From assembly GCF_041929205.1 (NCBI RefSeq), contig NZ_JBHFNT010000017.1: 64,000 nucleotides of DNA, one strand, 5' to 3'. The notes under the pieces were generated by a model, which saw only the letters and a list, made by a program, of their open reading frames with translations, made no database searches and was not told the DNA's origin. This DNA comes from Floridanema evergladense. GTDB taxonomy: Bacteria > Cyanobacteriota > Cyanobacteriia > Cyanobacteriales > Aerosakkonemataceae. Made by a program: the position numbers and the translations under genes. Positions 34,224-42,844 of this stretch are shown in pieces; positions within the stretch are counted from its first letter, which is position 1; the number at the start of each line of letters is the position of its first letter.

Positions 34224-34925
34224 CTATTTCAAAATTATCTTATTAGCCGCATTTCCTGACTCATCTACGTCGTAGATAATTGGTACGCCAGTCAGTAATT
34301 CTAGTTCAGTAACTTCCTCTGGATTTAAGTTATCTAAACTCATGATAATTGCTCGCAAAGAGTTACCATGAGCGGCAACTAAAACATTATCACCATGTTT
34401 AAGATGAGTGAGAATGCGGTCTTGAAAAAATGGCAAAGCTCTCTTCATTGTATCTTCTAAACTTTCGCCACCTGGAGGAGCTATAGAAAAAGAACGTCGC
34501 CATTCATGAACCTTTTCTTTGCCATATTTTTCAGCAGTTTCGGCTTTATTTAATCCTTGCAAATCACCATAATAACGCTCATCTAAAGCTGCACAAGGAT
34601 AGATGGGCAATTCTTCCTTTGGGTTGCCTTCATACTTATCCCAACCATGCCAATCTTCGTCAGTTGCATCATGTTTAATAATTGGGGTTTTCCCACCGCA
34701 AATTTCATCACATTCTGTTAAACAAATCACAGCGGTTTCCATTGCGCGAAATAGCATACTTGTGAAACAAATATCTACATGATATTTGTTACTCCGAAGT
34801 TTACAAGAAGCGATCGTTGCTTCTGCACGCCCTTGTTCGCTCAAAGGAATGTCTACCCAACCTGTAAATTTGTTGGCAGCATTCCAAAGACTCTGACCGT
34901 GACGGAGTAAAATCAATTTAGCCAT
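34224..34925 (-). CDS. gpmA: 2,3-bisphosphoglycerate-dependent phosphoglycerate mutase
   Basis: 233 residues, the normal length for the dPGM family. The phosphohistidine motif LILLRHGQSLWN has the catalytic His at residue 9. Other family landmarks are FTGWVDIPLSEQGR, LDERYYGDLQGLNK (conserved Glu), RRSFSIAPPGGESLEDT and VLVAAHGNSLRAIIM (second catalytic His). It interconverts 3- and 2-phosphoglycerate in glycolysis. Monocistronic on the minus strand, convergent with the glycosyltransferase series. Confidence 0.96.
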   Translation of the reverse strand: MAKLILLRHGQSLWNAANKFTGWVDIPLSEQGRAEATIASCKLRSNKYHVDICFTSMLFRAMETAVICLTECDEICGGKTPIIKHDATDEDWHGWDKYEGNPKEELPIYPCAALDERYYGDLQGLNKAETAEKYGKEKVHEWRRSFSIAPPGGESLEDTMKRALPFFQDRILTHLKHGDNVLVAAHGNSLRAIIMSLDNLNPEEVTELELLTGVPIIYDVDESGNAANKIILK

Positions 34926-35064
34926 TTATTCAGTTCCTCAGAGTTGCTACTTGGGAAATGATACTATCAAAGTGTTTTGCTGTCAGTATCTTTTGTTAGA
35001 GATTGAATTAAGCTAAATTTAAGTTGAGATTAAGTAACCTTTTTAAGGAGTTCGATAATATTGA

Positions 35065-35089
35065 TTAGGCGGGCAAAATGCCCACCTAA
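35065..35089. repeat. TTAGGCGGGCA/TGCCCACCTAA hairpin
   Basis: An 11-bp stem with one mismatch (35065-35075 and 35079-35089) and a 3-base loop lies 6 bp beyond the stop of the DUF2237 gene. A short T-run follows on the + strand (35092-35096). It could act as a terminator, and it also belongs to the common GGCGGGCAATGCCCACC repeats of cyanobacteria. Confidence 0.6.
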
Positions 35090-35095
35090 CAATTT

Positions 35096-35467
35096 TTAAA
35101 CCGGATCGAGAGCGTTTGCTTTCAGTTCATCCAGAGAAACATATTCTACTGCTGAAGCATGGGTGGAGGATAAAATTACAGGTGGTGCAACACCAGCATC
35201 TAAAGCTTCTTTCCATCTTAATGCACATAAACACCAGCGATCGCCAGGTTTTAACCCAGGAAAATTAAACGCTGGAACTGGTGTGGATAAATCATTTCCT
35301 CTCGCTTTACTAAAAGTGAGAAATTCTTCAGTTACTTGAGCGCAAATAATATGAGCGCCCACATCACCTGCACCCGTGTTACACTTACCATCGCGATAAA
35401 ATCCTGTCATTGGTGAAGTGCAACAAGTTTGCAAAGTTTCCCCTAAAACATTCCTAGCACCTGTCAT
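35096..35467 (-). CDS. DUF2237 family protein
   Basis: 123 residues from the ATG at 35467; a GTG two codons earlier is also possible. It is a compact globular protein with many conserved Cys residues: LQTCCTSPMTGFYRDGKCNTG near the start (split as TCCTSPMTGFYRDG and CNTGAGDVG) and KPGDRWCLCALRW later. This is the pattern of DUF2237, a family of unknown function found in bacteria and plants. It lies 50 bp downstream of rimM on the same strand and may be cotranscribed. Confidence 0.92.
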   Translation of the reverse strand: MTGARNVLGETLQTCCTSPMTGFYRDGKCNTGAGDVGAHIICAQVTEEFLTFSKARGNDLSTPVPAFNFPGLKPGDRWCLCALRWKEALDAGVAPPVILSSTHASAVEYVSLDELKANALDPV

Positions 35468-35517
35468 AAGCACAACTTCTATGAAACTTTTTTTATATTA
35501 ATTCATCAAGGTTAATT

Positions 35518-36069
35518 CTAACTGTTAATTTCTAACAAACCTGGAGGCGGATTAATTTCGATTCGTTGATTAGCTAAATCTACAATGGGTACGATCTCTT
35601 TGACAAATGGAATTAAAATTTCTGTTTTTCTTTCGCTTTCATTAACTTGAGGACTAACTAGTAATAAGTCATTACCTGCGGGAATTAAATCTATGACAAC
35701 GCCAATTTTTTCACCATTTAATTGATTGAAAACTTCTAAACCAAGTAAATCTAAAATATGATATTCATCTGCTTCTAATTTTGGTCGATCGCTCGCCGGA
35801 ACCATTAATTTACATCCCCGTAATTCTTCTGCTTGGTTGCGATCGTTCACTCCCGCTAATTTGACAACATACAAATTTTTATTAGGAATCAGTCTACCGC
35901 TGAGCAATTGGATCGATCGCGGTTCGGTTGCATTAGGATGCAATAACCAGCGTTCCCCTGGTTCTTCAAAACGTTCAGGAAAATCCGATTCTGAATAAAC
36001 CCGCACCTCACCTTTTAAACCTTGTGCTGATACGATCGTACCGATTTCTAGCCAGTCTTCTTTACTCAT
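35518..36069 (-). CDS. rimM: Ribosome maturation factor RimM
   Basis: 183 residues from ATG 36069; a TTG two codons before is in frame. N-terminal beta-barrel with the RimM signature IGTIVSAQGLKGEVRVYSESDFPERF, then a PRC-barrel domain starting EYHILDLLGLEVFN and ending IPFVKEIVPIVDLANQRIEI. RimM binds S19 and helps mature the head of the 30S subunit. Length and domain order are normal. It is divergent from the ClpP-like gene; no rpsP or trmD is adjacent, unlike many other bacteria. Confidence 0.96.
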   Translation of the reverse strand: MSKEDWLEIGTIVSAQGLKGEVRVYSESDFPERFEEPGERWLLHPNATEPRSIQLLSGRLIPNKNLYVVKLAGVNDRNQAEELRGCKLMVPASDRPKLEADEYHILDLLGLEVFNQLNGEKIGVVIDLIPAGNDLLLVSPQVNESERKTEILIPFVKEIVPIVDLANQRIEINPPPGLLEINS

Positions 36070-36250
36070 TTGCAATTAAAAAATTTACTGTATTTCTATT
36101 GTCGCTGATTTGTTCTCTACATTCAGAGCGAACTGGTAAATAAGTACGTATTTACACATAATTTTATTGTAGCGCAAAAGTTAAAAAAGTCCTGATTTAT
36201 GGATTGAACCGTTGGATAATGATAAAGTTGCCCGTAAGAGAATAAACCAG

Positions 36251-36973
36251 ATGAGTTTCAAAAATTTTGTGCCACTTGTATCTTCTATTTCTTTAACTCT
36301 TCTCACTATCACTTTCAGTTCAAATATAATGATGGGACAAACTGCCAAAGGAATTAATTCAAAGCTTAGTTTATCTCAACTTCAGAATGCGATCGAGCTA
36401 TCCTCAAATAACAAACAGATAGAACCCGAAATTTCTCAATGGTTACTCAACAAAAGAATCATCATGATAACTGGAGAAATAACATCTGAATTAGCGGAGA
36501 AAGTTGTCTCCCAATTAATTTATTTAGATGCCAAAGCACCTGGGAAAGATATTTATTTATACATTAATTCCGAGGGTGGCGACATACAACCAGGGTTGGC
36601 AATATATGACACTATGCGAGCGCTTAAATCAGATGTAGTAACAGTTAGTTTGGGAAGTTCTAGCTCAATGGCAGCTGTGTTGTTAGCCAGCGGTACCAAA
36701 GGAAAGCGCTTTGCTATGTCTAACTCAAGAATCATGATTCATCAACCTAGAGGCGGTGCTGGAGGACAAGCAAGTGATCTTGCAATTAGAGCTAAAGAAA
36801 TCTTGTATTTAAAAAGTTTACTTAACAGTTTACTAGCTGAACTAACAGGTCAACCAATCAAAAAAATCGAGGTAGATACCGATCGAGATTTTTTCATGTC
36901 TGCTCAGGAAGCTAAAGCATACGGAATGGTTGACAAAGTAATTAATCAACTTCCCTCAGCTTCTACCCGCTAA
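36251..36973 (+). CDS. ClpP-like serine protease with an N-terminal hydrophobic segment
   Basis: 240 residues from ATG 36251; a TTG frame start at 36212 would add 13. A hydrophobic segment (about residues 6-27, VPLVSSISLTLLTITFSSNI) followed by GQ looks like a signal peptide or membrane anchor, which normal ClpP lacks. The protease domain is intact: Ser139 in LGSSSSMAAVLLASG, His164 in IMIHQPRGG and Asp213 in DTDRDFFMSA. The spacings (25 and 49) equal those of E. coli ClpP Ser97/His122/Asp171. The usual GQAAS is replaced by GSSSS, but the nucleophile remains. It may be a membrane or extracytoplasmic ClpP relative, so interaction with ClpC/ClpX is uncertain. Divergent from rimM, convergent with the aminotransferase. 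Confidence 0.88.
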   Translation: MSFKNFVPLVSSISLTLLTITFSSNIMMGQTAKGINSKLSLSQLQNAIELSSNNKQIEPEISQWLLNKRIIMITGEITSELAEKVVSQLIYLDAKAPGKDIYLYINSEGGDIQPGLAIYDTMRALKSDVVTVSLGSSSSMAAVLLASGTKGKRFAMSNSRIMIHQPRGGAGGQASDLAIRAKEILYLKSLLNSLLAELTGQPIKKIEVDTDRDFFMSAQEAKAYGMVDKVINQLPSASTR

Positions 36974-36988
36974 ATGAACAATCGGTAG

Positions 36989-37014
36989 GGTGCGTTAGTG
37001 CAACGTAACGCACC
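36989..37014. repeat. GGTGCGTTA/TAACGCACC palindrome
   Basis: A perfect 9-bp stem (36989-36997 and 37006-37014) with an 8-base loop lies between the convergent ClpP-like and aminotransferase genes. The GTAGGGTGCGTTA...TAACGCACC element is a very common dispersed cyanobacterial repeat. It may serve as a bidirectional transcript end. Confidence 0.75.
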
Positions 37015-37037
37015 ATTCACCTAAATTGCTAAATTAA

Positions 37038-38321
37038 CTAAATAGCCACAGGAAACTTTTGATAAATTTCCGTAACAACTTTAGCTAACCGTCGCATTCC
37101 CTCAGCAATTTCTCCATCTGTTGCAGTCAAACTAATGCGAATACATTGGTTTTTGTGCGCCCATTCCTCTTTTAAACCGGGGAAGAAAGAACTACCAGGA
37201 ACGACTATTACCCCAACTTTTTTTAATAATTGGTATAATTCCCAATCGTTAATGGGCAGATTTTCTAACCATAACCAAGCGAAAATTGCGCCTTCACCTC
37301 TATGTAAAAACCAAGGTAAATCTTGTGGCATTGACTCATCGAGGGTAGCTTCTACTATGACGAACTTTTGTTGATAATAAGGGCGAATTACTGTGGTAGC
37401 GAGTTCTGCTAATGCGCCAGATTCGATCGCTTTTGCCGCCAGTGCTTGTCCGTATCGAGATGAATGAATACACATATTAGTTTGGAACGATTCCAAAACT
37501 TGAATTATCTTTTCACTGCCGATCGCAATACCAATCCGTTCTCCCGGTAATCCCGCTTTCGATAAACTCATACAATGCACAATATTTTCTCCAAATACCG
37601 GAGCCATTTTTGTAAAGTTCAAAGCAGGAAAAGGTGGTCCATAAGCCGAATCAATTAATACCGGAACATCATAAGGTGCTGCCAAAGCCGCAATTTTTAA
37701 CACCTCATTATCTGTCATCACATTCCCTGTAGGATTGCAGGGACGAGAAAATAATACACAACCAGTAGTTTCATTAATTTCTAACTGGCTAAAATCTGGG
37801 CGATACTTAAAGCAATGAGCAGATTCATCAATATCTAATTGTGGCTTATATGATATTAAAGCTTCTGGAATTAAAGTTACACCACCATAACCTGTATAAT
37901 CCGGGCTTAAAGGCAAAACAATTTGTTTTAATTGACCATTTTTACTATAACCACCAAAAGCATTCGCACTATAAAAGTAAATGCTTTGACTGCCTGGAGT
38001 AATCAAGATATTTTGATGAGTTAAACTTAACCCATAGCGACGATTAAAATCTTGGGCGATCGCATCAATCAATGGTTCATAACCTTGCGAAGCACCGTAG
38101 CGGCAAACCACATTACCATAATCAGAGCTATTCAATAACTCTTCCGTATATTTTCGCCATAGCTGTTCAACTTCCGGTAAAATTACTGGATTTCCGGGAC
38201 TGAGGTTAATAAATTGCTGTCCTATATTAGTTTGTAGGGTTTCTTTAATATCTTTCATGATTGCCCGCACGCCTGTAAGGTGGGACATTCTATTACCAAA
38301 TTGAGTCAGGGCAGGATTCAT
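37038..38321 (-). CDS. avtA: Valine-pyruvate aminotransferase-like enzyme (fold type I)
   Basis: 427 residues. Typical class-I aminotransferase motifs: SPGNPVILPE near the N-terminus, RYGASQGYEPLIDAIA, ILITPGSQSIYFYSANAF, SRPCNPTGNVMTD (the NPTG loop), LIDSAYGPPFPAL (Asp that holds the PLP ring nitrogen) and SLSKAGLPGERIGIAIG with the Schiff-base Lys. The overall features match AvtA, which exchanges amino groups between valine and pyruvate to give alanine and 2-oxoisovalerate. Monocistronic minus-strand gene; its 5' region is the long intergenic segment 38322-38723. Confidence 0.9.
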   Translation of the reverse strand: MNPALTQFGNRMSHLTGVRAIMKDIKETLQTNIGQQFINLSPGNPVILPEVEQLWRKYTEELLNSSDYGNVVCRYGASQGYEPLIDAIAQDFNRRYGLSLTHQNILITPGSQSIYFYSANAFGGYSKNGQLKQIVLPLSPDYTGYGGVTLIPEALISYKPQLDIDESAHCFKYRPDFSQLEINETTGCVLFSRPCNPTGNVMTDNEVLKIAALAAPYDVPVLIDSAYGPPFPALNFTKMAPVFGENIVHCMSLSKAGLPGERIGIAIGSEKIIQVLESFQTNMCIHSSRYGQALAAKAIESGALAELATTVIRPYYQQKFVIVEATLDESMPQDLPWFLHRGEGAIFAWLWLENLPINDWELYQLLKKVGVIVVPGSSFFPGLKEEWAHKNQCIRISLTATDGEIAEGMRRLAKVVTEIYQKFPVAI

Positions 38322-38723
38322 AGGATTGACTAAACTAAATTACAAAAGTTTACTAGGGCGACAAGGGATTGGGAAGGGGTTGACAAGCACGAACAATTAA
38401 GAATTAATTATTGTGGATGCGCGAACCTTTCAGGAGTTCTGCGGTTTAACGAGCCTCCTGCATCAAAACCACTGGATTTTCGCGAAAAACTGAGCATTGA
38501 GGGTTACTTCCCAATCACTTATTAATCGATGCTAATCGATTACTTGCTTAAACGTCCTATAATTTTCTTAAGAGCAAGGCTGGGGCGCACAGAAAAGGCA
38601 CGACGACCAACTCAGGTCTAAGAATGCAATTTTGGTTTAAACAGGTCTGTTATAGTACGGTTGGTTTGCTGGCAATTTTTTACTGAGAATGATAAATATT
38701 TATTGATAGTAAATTAACAAAAG
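38322..38723. other. Long divergent intergenic region with potential RNA structure
   Basis: 402 bp between the minus-strand aminotransferase and the plus-strand AI-2E family gene, without a supported gene. On the + strand a TTGACA box (38380-38385) precedes a cluster of small inverted repeats: CGCGAA (38420-38425) with TTCGCG (38479-38484), and inside it CAGGAG (38431-38436) with CTCCTG (38455-38460). Farther down, TAATCGAT occurs twice, two bases apart (38523-38530 and 38533-38540). It could hold a small RNA or a structured leader; I recognise no known riboswitch. Confidence 0.4.
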
Positions 38724-39794
38724 ATGGCAGATTATCCCAATAAACATTTTTGGCACCACCTCAACAATACTAAATTATTGCGTTCTACATTAACGTTTTT
38801 AGCGTTATTTGCTTGCGGTTGTGCGATCGTATTTCTGATTAATTATTTTTATTCAGTGATTGCTATTTTCACTATTGCTGCTACCTTAGCCGCTTTGTTA
38901 AATTACCCCGTTCAGTGGCTGAATCGATTTTTACCAAGGGGATTGGCGGTCGCGATCGTTTGTTTATCATTTGTTACTATTATTGCTACCCTCATTACCA
39001 GTTTGGGATTTGAGGTAATCACACAAGGACAAGGATTATCTAATAGTTTATTTGATTTTATTAAGTCAAACGATTTTACACATATAACCAAATTTTTACC
39101 ATTAAACAAATTTTTAGAATCTATTCAAATTAGCAGATTTATTCAAACACTGCAAACTGGATTGCTTACAGGTATAGGATTTTTACAAGGAGTATTTTCC
39201 AACTTTTTGACGGCTGTGTTCATTGCCGTTATCTGTGTTTATATGTTAATTGATGGGGAAAAGATTTGGTTAGTTAGTCTAAAATTGCTACCTCTCGATC
39301 TGCGCGATCGCTTTGGTGTTAGCCTGCAAAAAAGTTTCCTTGGTTTCTTTCGCGCTCAAATTTTACTAGTTTTTTTCCTTTCGGCTTCCTGCTGGGTTGT
39401 CTTCACTGCACTCAAAGTCAAATACGCCTTATTTTTATGTTTAATTTTGGGGATAATTGATGTAATTCCGGGAATTGGAGGGACTTTGTGCGCGATCGTT
39501 GTTACCCTCCTAGTGCTAGTATCCCAAGGCTTTTGGATGGCAATCAAAGTTTTAATTACCTGTACAATTTTACAACAAATCCAAGATAACTTAATTGCCC
39601 CCAGATTAATGAAAGCCAATTTAGAAATTAATCCAGTGCTATTATTTTTAGCATTATTTTTAGGGGAACGAGTTGCCGGACTTCTCGGTGTGTTTTTAGC
39701 AGTGCCGATCGCTGCTATGATAGTAAGTTGGTTGAAAGAACCAGTCAAAACCGAATCAATAGAACCCTTAGCTGACGAGCCGAAAAACAATTAA
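38724..39794 (+). CDS. AI-2E/PerM family transporter
   Basis: 356 residues with about seven or eight transmembrane helices (for example LTFLALFACGCAIVFLINYF, SVIAIFTIAATLAALLNYP, LTAVFIAVICVYMLIDG and a long C-terminal hydrophobic block). It contains family landmarks GIIDVIPGIGGTLCAIVVTL, the PxxG-type motif, and the IQDNLIAPRLMKANLEINPV segment. Members export varied small molecules or ions (some are Na+/H+ antiporters); the name from autoinducer-2 export does not define the substrate here. The Tab2 gene follows 15 bp later, so the two may be cotranscribed. Confidence 0.93.
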   Translation: MADYPNKHFWHHLNNTKLLRSTLTFLALFACGCAIVFLINYFYSVIAIFTIAATLAALLNYPVQWLNRFLPRGLAVAIVCLSFVTIIATLITSLGFEVITQGQGLSNSLFDFIKSNDFTHITKFLPLNKFLESIQISRFIQTLQTGLLTGIGFLQGVFSNFLTAVFIAVICVYMLIDGEKIWLVSLKLLPLDLRDRFGVSLQKSFLGFFRAQILLVFFLSASCWVVFTALKVKYALFLCLILGIIDVIPGIGGTLCAIVVTLLVLVSQGFWMAIKVLITCTILQQIQDNLIAPRLMKANLEINPVLLFLALFLGERVAGLLGVFLAVPIAAMIVSWLKEPVKTESIEPLADEPKNN

Positions 39795-39809
39795 ATCATA
39801 ATTAAACTT

Positions 39810-40634
39810 ATGCCTTGGCAAGTTGATTTTTATCGTCGTCCCCTAAAAGATTCCACCGGACAAACCTTGTGGGAACTGTTAATTTTTGACTCTATAAATA
39901 GCCTCACATACCAAGCATTTTGTCCCCAATCAGAAGCTAATTCTAATTGGTTAGTTGGCGAATTTCAAAAAGTAATAACTTCGCAGAGAAATCAACCAGA
40001 AAAAATCCAAGTATTCCGCCCTCAATCACTCAGTTTAATTGAAACTGCTGCCCAAAAATTAGGAATTGCAGTTGAAGCAACGCGCCGTACAGAGAGTTTA
40101 AAAAAATGGTTAACGCAGCAATATTCCTCAAGTGGCGAACCTTTCGATCCAATAGCATTAGAAAAACCTCCACCAGTCCCTTTACCCGAAAAACTTTGGG
40201 GAGAAAAATGGCGTTTTGCTACGTTGATGGCGAGTGATATTGCAGACAGTTTTGCTGGACAACCAATGCCTATTTTAGAAATGCCAGAATTTCTCTTACC
40301 AATCAACTTAGGAATTGCTTCTACTTTGCCAGTTCCGGGAGTAGTGATTGATGGGGGGAGACAATCTTTAAAGTTAGCACGTTGGATACAGGAATCTCGA
40401 CCTGTGTCGCTGAACTATATTCCCGGTGCGCCTGATGGTTTAATTTTAGAAGCTGGTTTAGTAGATAGATGGGTTGTAGCGACTTTTACAGATGAAGAAG
40501 TTACTCTAGCAGCACAAACATTTGAACAACGGAAACAAGAAACTAAGGGACTTCATTTTTTACTATTGCAACCTGATGATTCAGGAATGACTTATAGTGG
40601 TTTTTGGTTATTACAAAATGTAGCTGAAGGATAG
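39810..40634 (+). CDS. Tab2/Atab2 family RNA-binding protein
   Basis: 274 residues. It starts MPWQVDFYRRPLKDSTGQTLWELLI, shown here only to identify the family by its WELLI region, and contains FCPQSEANSNWLV, KIQVFRPQSLSLIE, LPEKLWGEKWRFATL and a C-terminal segment ending GLHFLLLQPD. This pattern defines the cyanobacterial relatives of Tab2/Atab2, which in chloroplasts bind psaB mRNA and help photosystem I protein synthesis. A similar role in translation of photosystem genes is likely but not proven here. Soluble, no signal peptide. It follows the transporter gene by 15 bp. Confidence 0.9.
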   Translation: MPWQVDFYRRPLKDSTGQTLWELLIFDSINSLTYQAFCPQSEANSNWLVGEFQKVITSQRNQPEKIQVFRPQSLSLIETAAQKLGIAVEATRRTESLKKWLTQQYSSSGEPFDPIALEKPPPVPLPEKLWGEKWRFATLMASDIADSFAGQPMPILEMPEFLLPINLGIASTLPVPGVVIDGGRQSLKLARWIQESRPVSLNYIPGAPDGLILEAGLVDRWVVATFTDEEVTLAAQTFEQRKQETKGLHFLLLQPDDSGMTYSGFWLLQNVAEG

Positions 40635-40771
40635 ACAACGATAACGCAAAAGTAGATTTTATATCATCTGGTTCTCTCGTATAAACCTTTATCTGTAAAG
40701 TACGACTGGGAATATTTTGGCTTTCGATTTGAGAAAATTCTCTTGGTTGTTCCCAATCTATGTTACTCTCA

Positions 40772-40899
40772 ACAAATACTGCGGGACACGCAGGAATTCA
40801 AGCTTGTGGAGAAACTGTAAGACTCGTTGGTACAAGTACCAAAAAGCAGGTTTCAATGAAGCAAGAATCTCCCGTCAAGCTACGCTGTGACGGGAGAGT
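40772..40899 (+). pseudogene. tnpB: 3' end of an IS605-type tnpB with its right-end hairpin
   Basis: From about 40775 translation gives NTAGHAGIQACGETVRLVG and, a few residues on, QVSMKQESP. These are the last residues of the common cyanobacterial TnpB (AGH...QACGE...KQES). Just after them TCTCCCGTCA (40868-40877) and TGACGGGAGA (40888-40897) form a perfect 10-bp hairpin, as expected for the right end of the element, where the 3' part of the omega RNA also lies. Everything upstream of the tail is lost, so this is a deleted insertion. Confidence 0.72.
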
Positions 40900-40959
40900 G
40901 TCAATAATAAAAAGCAACTTTGATGCAAGAATTGTTCTATCTTATAAAAGGAAAAAATC

Positions 40960-42109
40960 ATGGCAGATCCTGGAAATCGGATGAGTACAGCCCTGGATGT
41001 GGGTTCGCTTATCGGTCAATTTTCCTTTGCAGATTCAGTCAATATACAAACGGATACGTCCGATTTTTACCGAGTCACGCTCACTCGCAGCAGTCGGCTC
41101 AATGCTGCTTTTATAGGAACAGGCAATGCTGTATCCTTTCGCCTTATCCGTGATTTCAATAACAACGATGTTTTTGAATTTGGGGAGGCGATAGAGAGTG
41201 GCATTCCTGCTCCGGATCTGGCGGTTTCGTCAGACTTGCCCATTGGAACCTACTTTATTCAGGTTAGCATGGAGAGCGGTCTGCTTCAGAGCAGGAACGA
41301 TTACACTCTAACTCTGACCAATACTCCCGTTGGCACTTTAAGCGTCGATCCTGGCAATCGGATGAGTCAGGCACTCGACATCGGCATTCTCAACGGGAGC
41401 CGGACTTTTGCCGATTTCGTTGGAAGTCCTAGCCTCGATCCTGCCGATTACTATCGTTTCACCCTAGACCGAGCTACAAATATCAGTCTGACCTTAGCTG
41501 GAACTAGTAATGATACAGGAGTCCTTCTCATTCAAGATCTCAACAATAACGATGTTGTCGAGAACAATGAAATCATTGCCCTCCACCGATGGCGATACCA
41601 TCACGATCGATCTGGCTAGAGTCGGCAATCTTTCGGTTCGTGGTTTAAATGGCGATGATGTCATCCAAGGTTCATCATCTAACGATGTGATGAATGGCAA
41701 TGTCGGCAATGATATTCTACTGGGAGGCGATGGCAACGATCTCCTGCGCGGCGGAAAGAATAACGACCTTCTGTTTGGAGGAGAAGGAAACGACCAGTTA
41801 GTTGGGGATTTTGGTCAAGATATTCTAACGGGTAACGCTGGAAATGATTTATTTATCCTGCGCGTGAATACCTCTAGCACTAGCGTAGCGGATGCGGATG
41901 TTATTGCTGATTTTACAGCAGGTCAAGATGCGATCGTCCTAACTAACGGGCTAGGGTTTGCGGAAATTGCCTTGGATGCTTTGGGTAGCAATACTGCCAT
42001 TCGCGTCGTTGCCACCGGACAAATTTTAGGTGTTGTTTCGGGAGTCCAATCGACTGCTTTAAGTGCGGGTAACTTTACGACTTTGCCTGGAGAGCCCACT
42101 TTTGGCTAA
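40960..42109 (+). pseudogene. RTX/pre-peptidase-type calcium-binding protein, frameshifted
   Basis: Two overlapping frames form one gene. The first (40960-41619) has two tandem copies of a beta domain of the bacterial pre-peptidase C-terminal kind (DPGNRMSTALDVG ... DFYRVTLTRS, repeated as DPGNRMSQALDIG ... DYYRFTLDRA). The second frame takes over at about 41580 with DGDTITIDLARVG and five or six RTX nonapeptides (GNDILLGGDGNDLLRGG, then similar units to 41860). It ends in a C-terminal region with ADVIADFTAGQDAIVL. The frame changes near EIIA/PSTDGD, where part of the linker also seems missing. RTX repeats bind Ca2+ in exported proteins with a C-terminal secretion signal. It is either a true pseudogene or a sequencing frameshift. 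Confidence 0.75.
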
Positions 42110-42335
42110 CATTTTTCATATATTAGTTTGAAACAAACAAAACCAACATCTTTTTACACTCACAATCTTATCCATTTCTATGATTGCAAAGTGATAATTG
42201 GATCGATAGCGATCGCCTAAAATGAAAAAGCGATCATTCTTTTTTGTAATGCGATCGCCATTCAGTTTAGCCGTAAGATATCATAAACCAAAGAAGTTCC
42301 TAGAAATCAGAGTAGCGATCAGGAAGCGCGAAACT

Positions 42336-42464
42336 ATGCAAGTAATCCTTTTAAGTCGTGAAGAAGTGGCAAAACGTGCAAGACAACTGTACGAAAACAA
42401 CATCCGTCAACAAGTAGAAGTGGATGAAAACATAGGCAAGATGGTAATCATTAAACTATATTAA
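42336..42464 (+). pseudogene. Truncated copy of a small cyanobacterial protein
   Basis: 42 codons from ATG 42336: a helix LSREEVAKRARQLYENNIRQ, then VEVDENIGKMVIIKLY and a stop. Full-length relatives (about 70-80 aa, as I remember, often next to toxin-like PIN proteins) continue after ENIGKMVII with an IDxETGDYE segment that is absent here. The loss of the C-terminal half and the abrupt stop suggest a broken gene. Its end overlaps the convergent zinc-ribbon gene by 4 bases. Confidence 0.55.
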
Positions 42465-42697
42465 TAATTTTTTAAAGCCGTACTTAAATACTTTGGCTGA
42501 TTGCCACAGCATAAGCAAGCATCCATCAGGGGAATTATCGGTTTGCCACAAAAGGCACAATTTCCAGTTAAAAAGTTGTTAATTGCGGTTTCTGATAAGT
42601 CGCCACAATTCAAACATCCCCAAAACTCATCTAAGCTTTTGACTGCAAAAGAGGTGCATTTGGGGCAAGTTTCTACTTTCCAAAATACTTTTTTCAT
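42461..42697 (-). CDS. Small multi-zinc-ribbon protein
   Basis: 78 residues with four Cys pairs: C11-C14 (TCPKC), C28-C31 (CLNCG), C47-C50 (CAFCG) and C61-C64 (CLCCG). These would form two zinc ribbons of the double type found in small nucleic-acid-binding or adaptor proteins. No other domain is present. The density of CxxC motifs on this strand makes it very likely to be coding. Function unknown. Confidence 0.75.
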   Translation of the reverse strand: MKKVFWKVETCPKCTSFAVKSLDEFWGCLNCGDLSETAINNFLTGNCAFCGKPIIPLMDACLCCGNQPKYLSTALKNY

Positions 42698-42844
42698 AGT
42701 GAATGTAACTCTGCTATTAGCAGCATATCACTATTTAATACATCTTCCCTAAGATAGATTTAGTTTTTTAGCTGATTTGGTATTACTTTGAGAAGAGATT
42801 TTTATCTACATCTCACAGCAATATCAATAGTTAAGAATTTACTG

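Noticed and set aside
34090..34275. Plus-strand open frame of 61 codons between the last GT4 gene and gpmA
   Set aside because: It overlaps the hairpin terminator and the 3' end of gpmA and has no ribosome-binding site.
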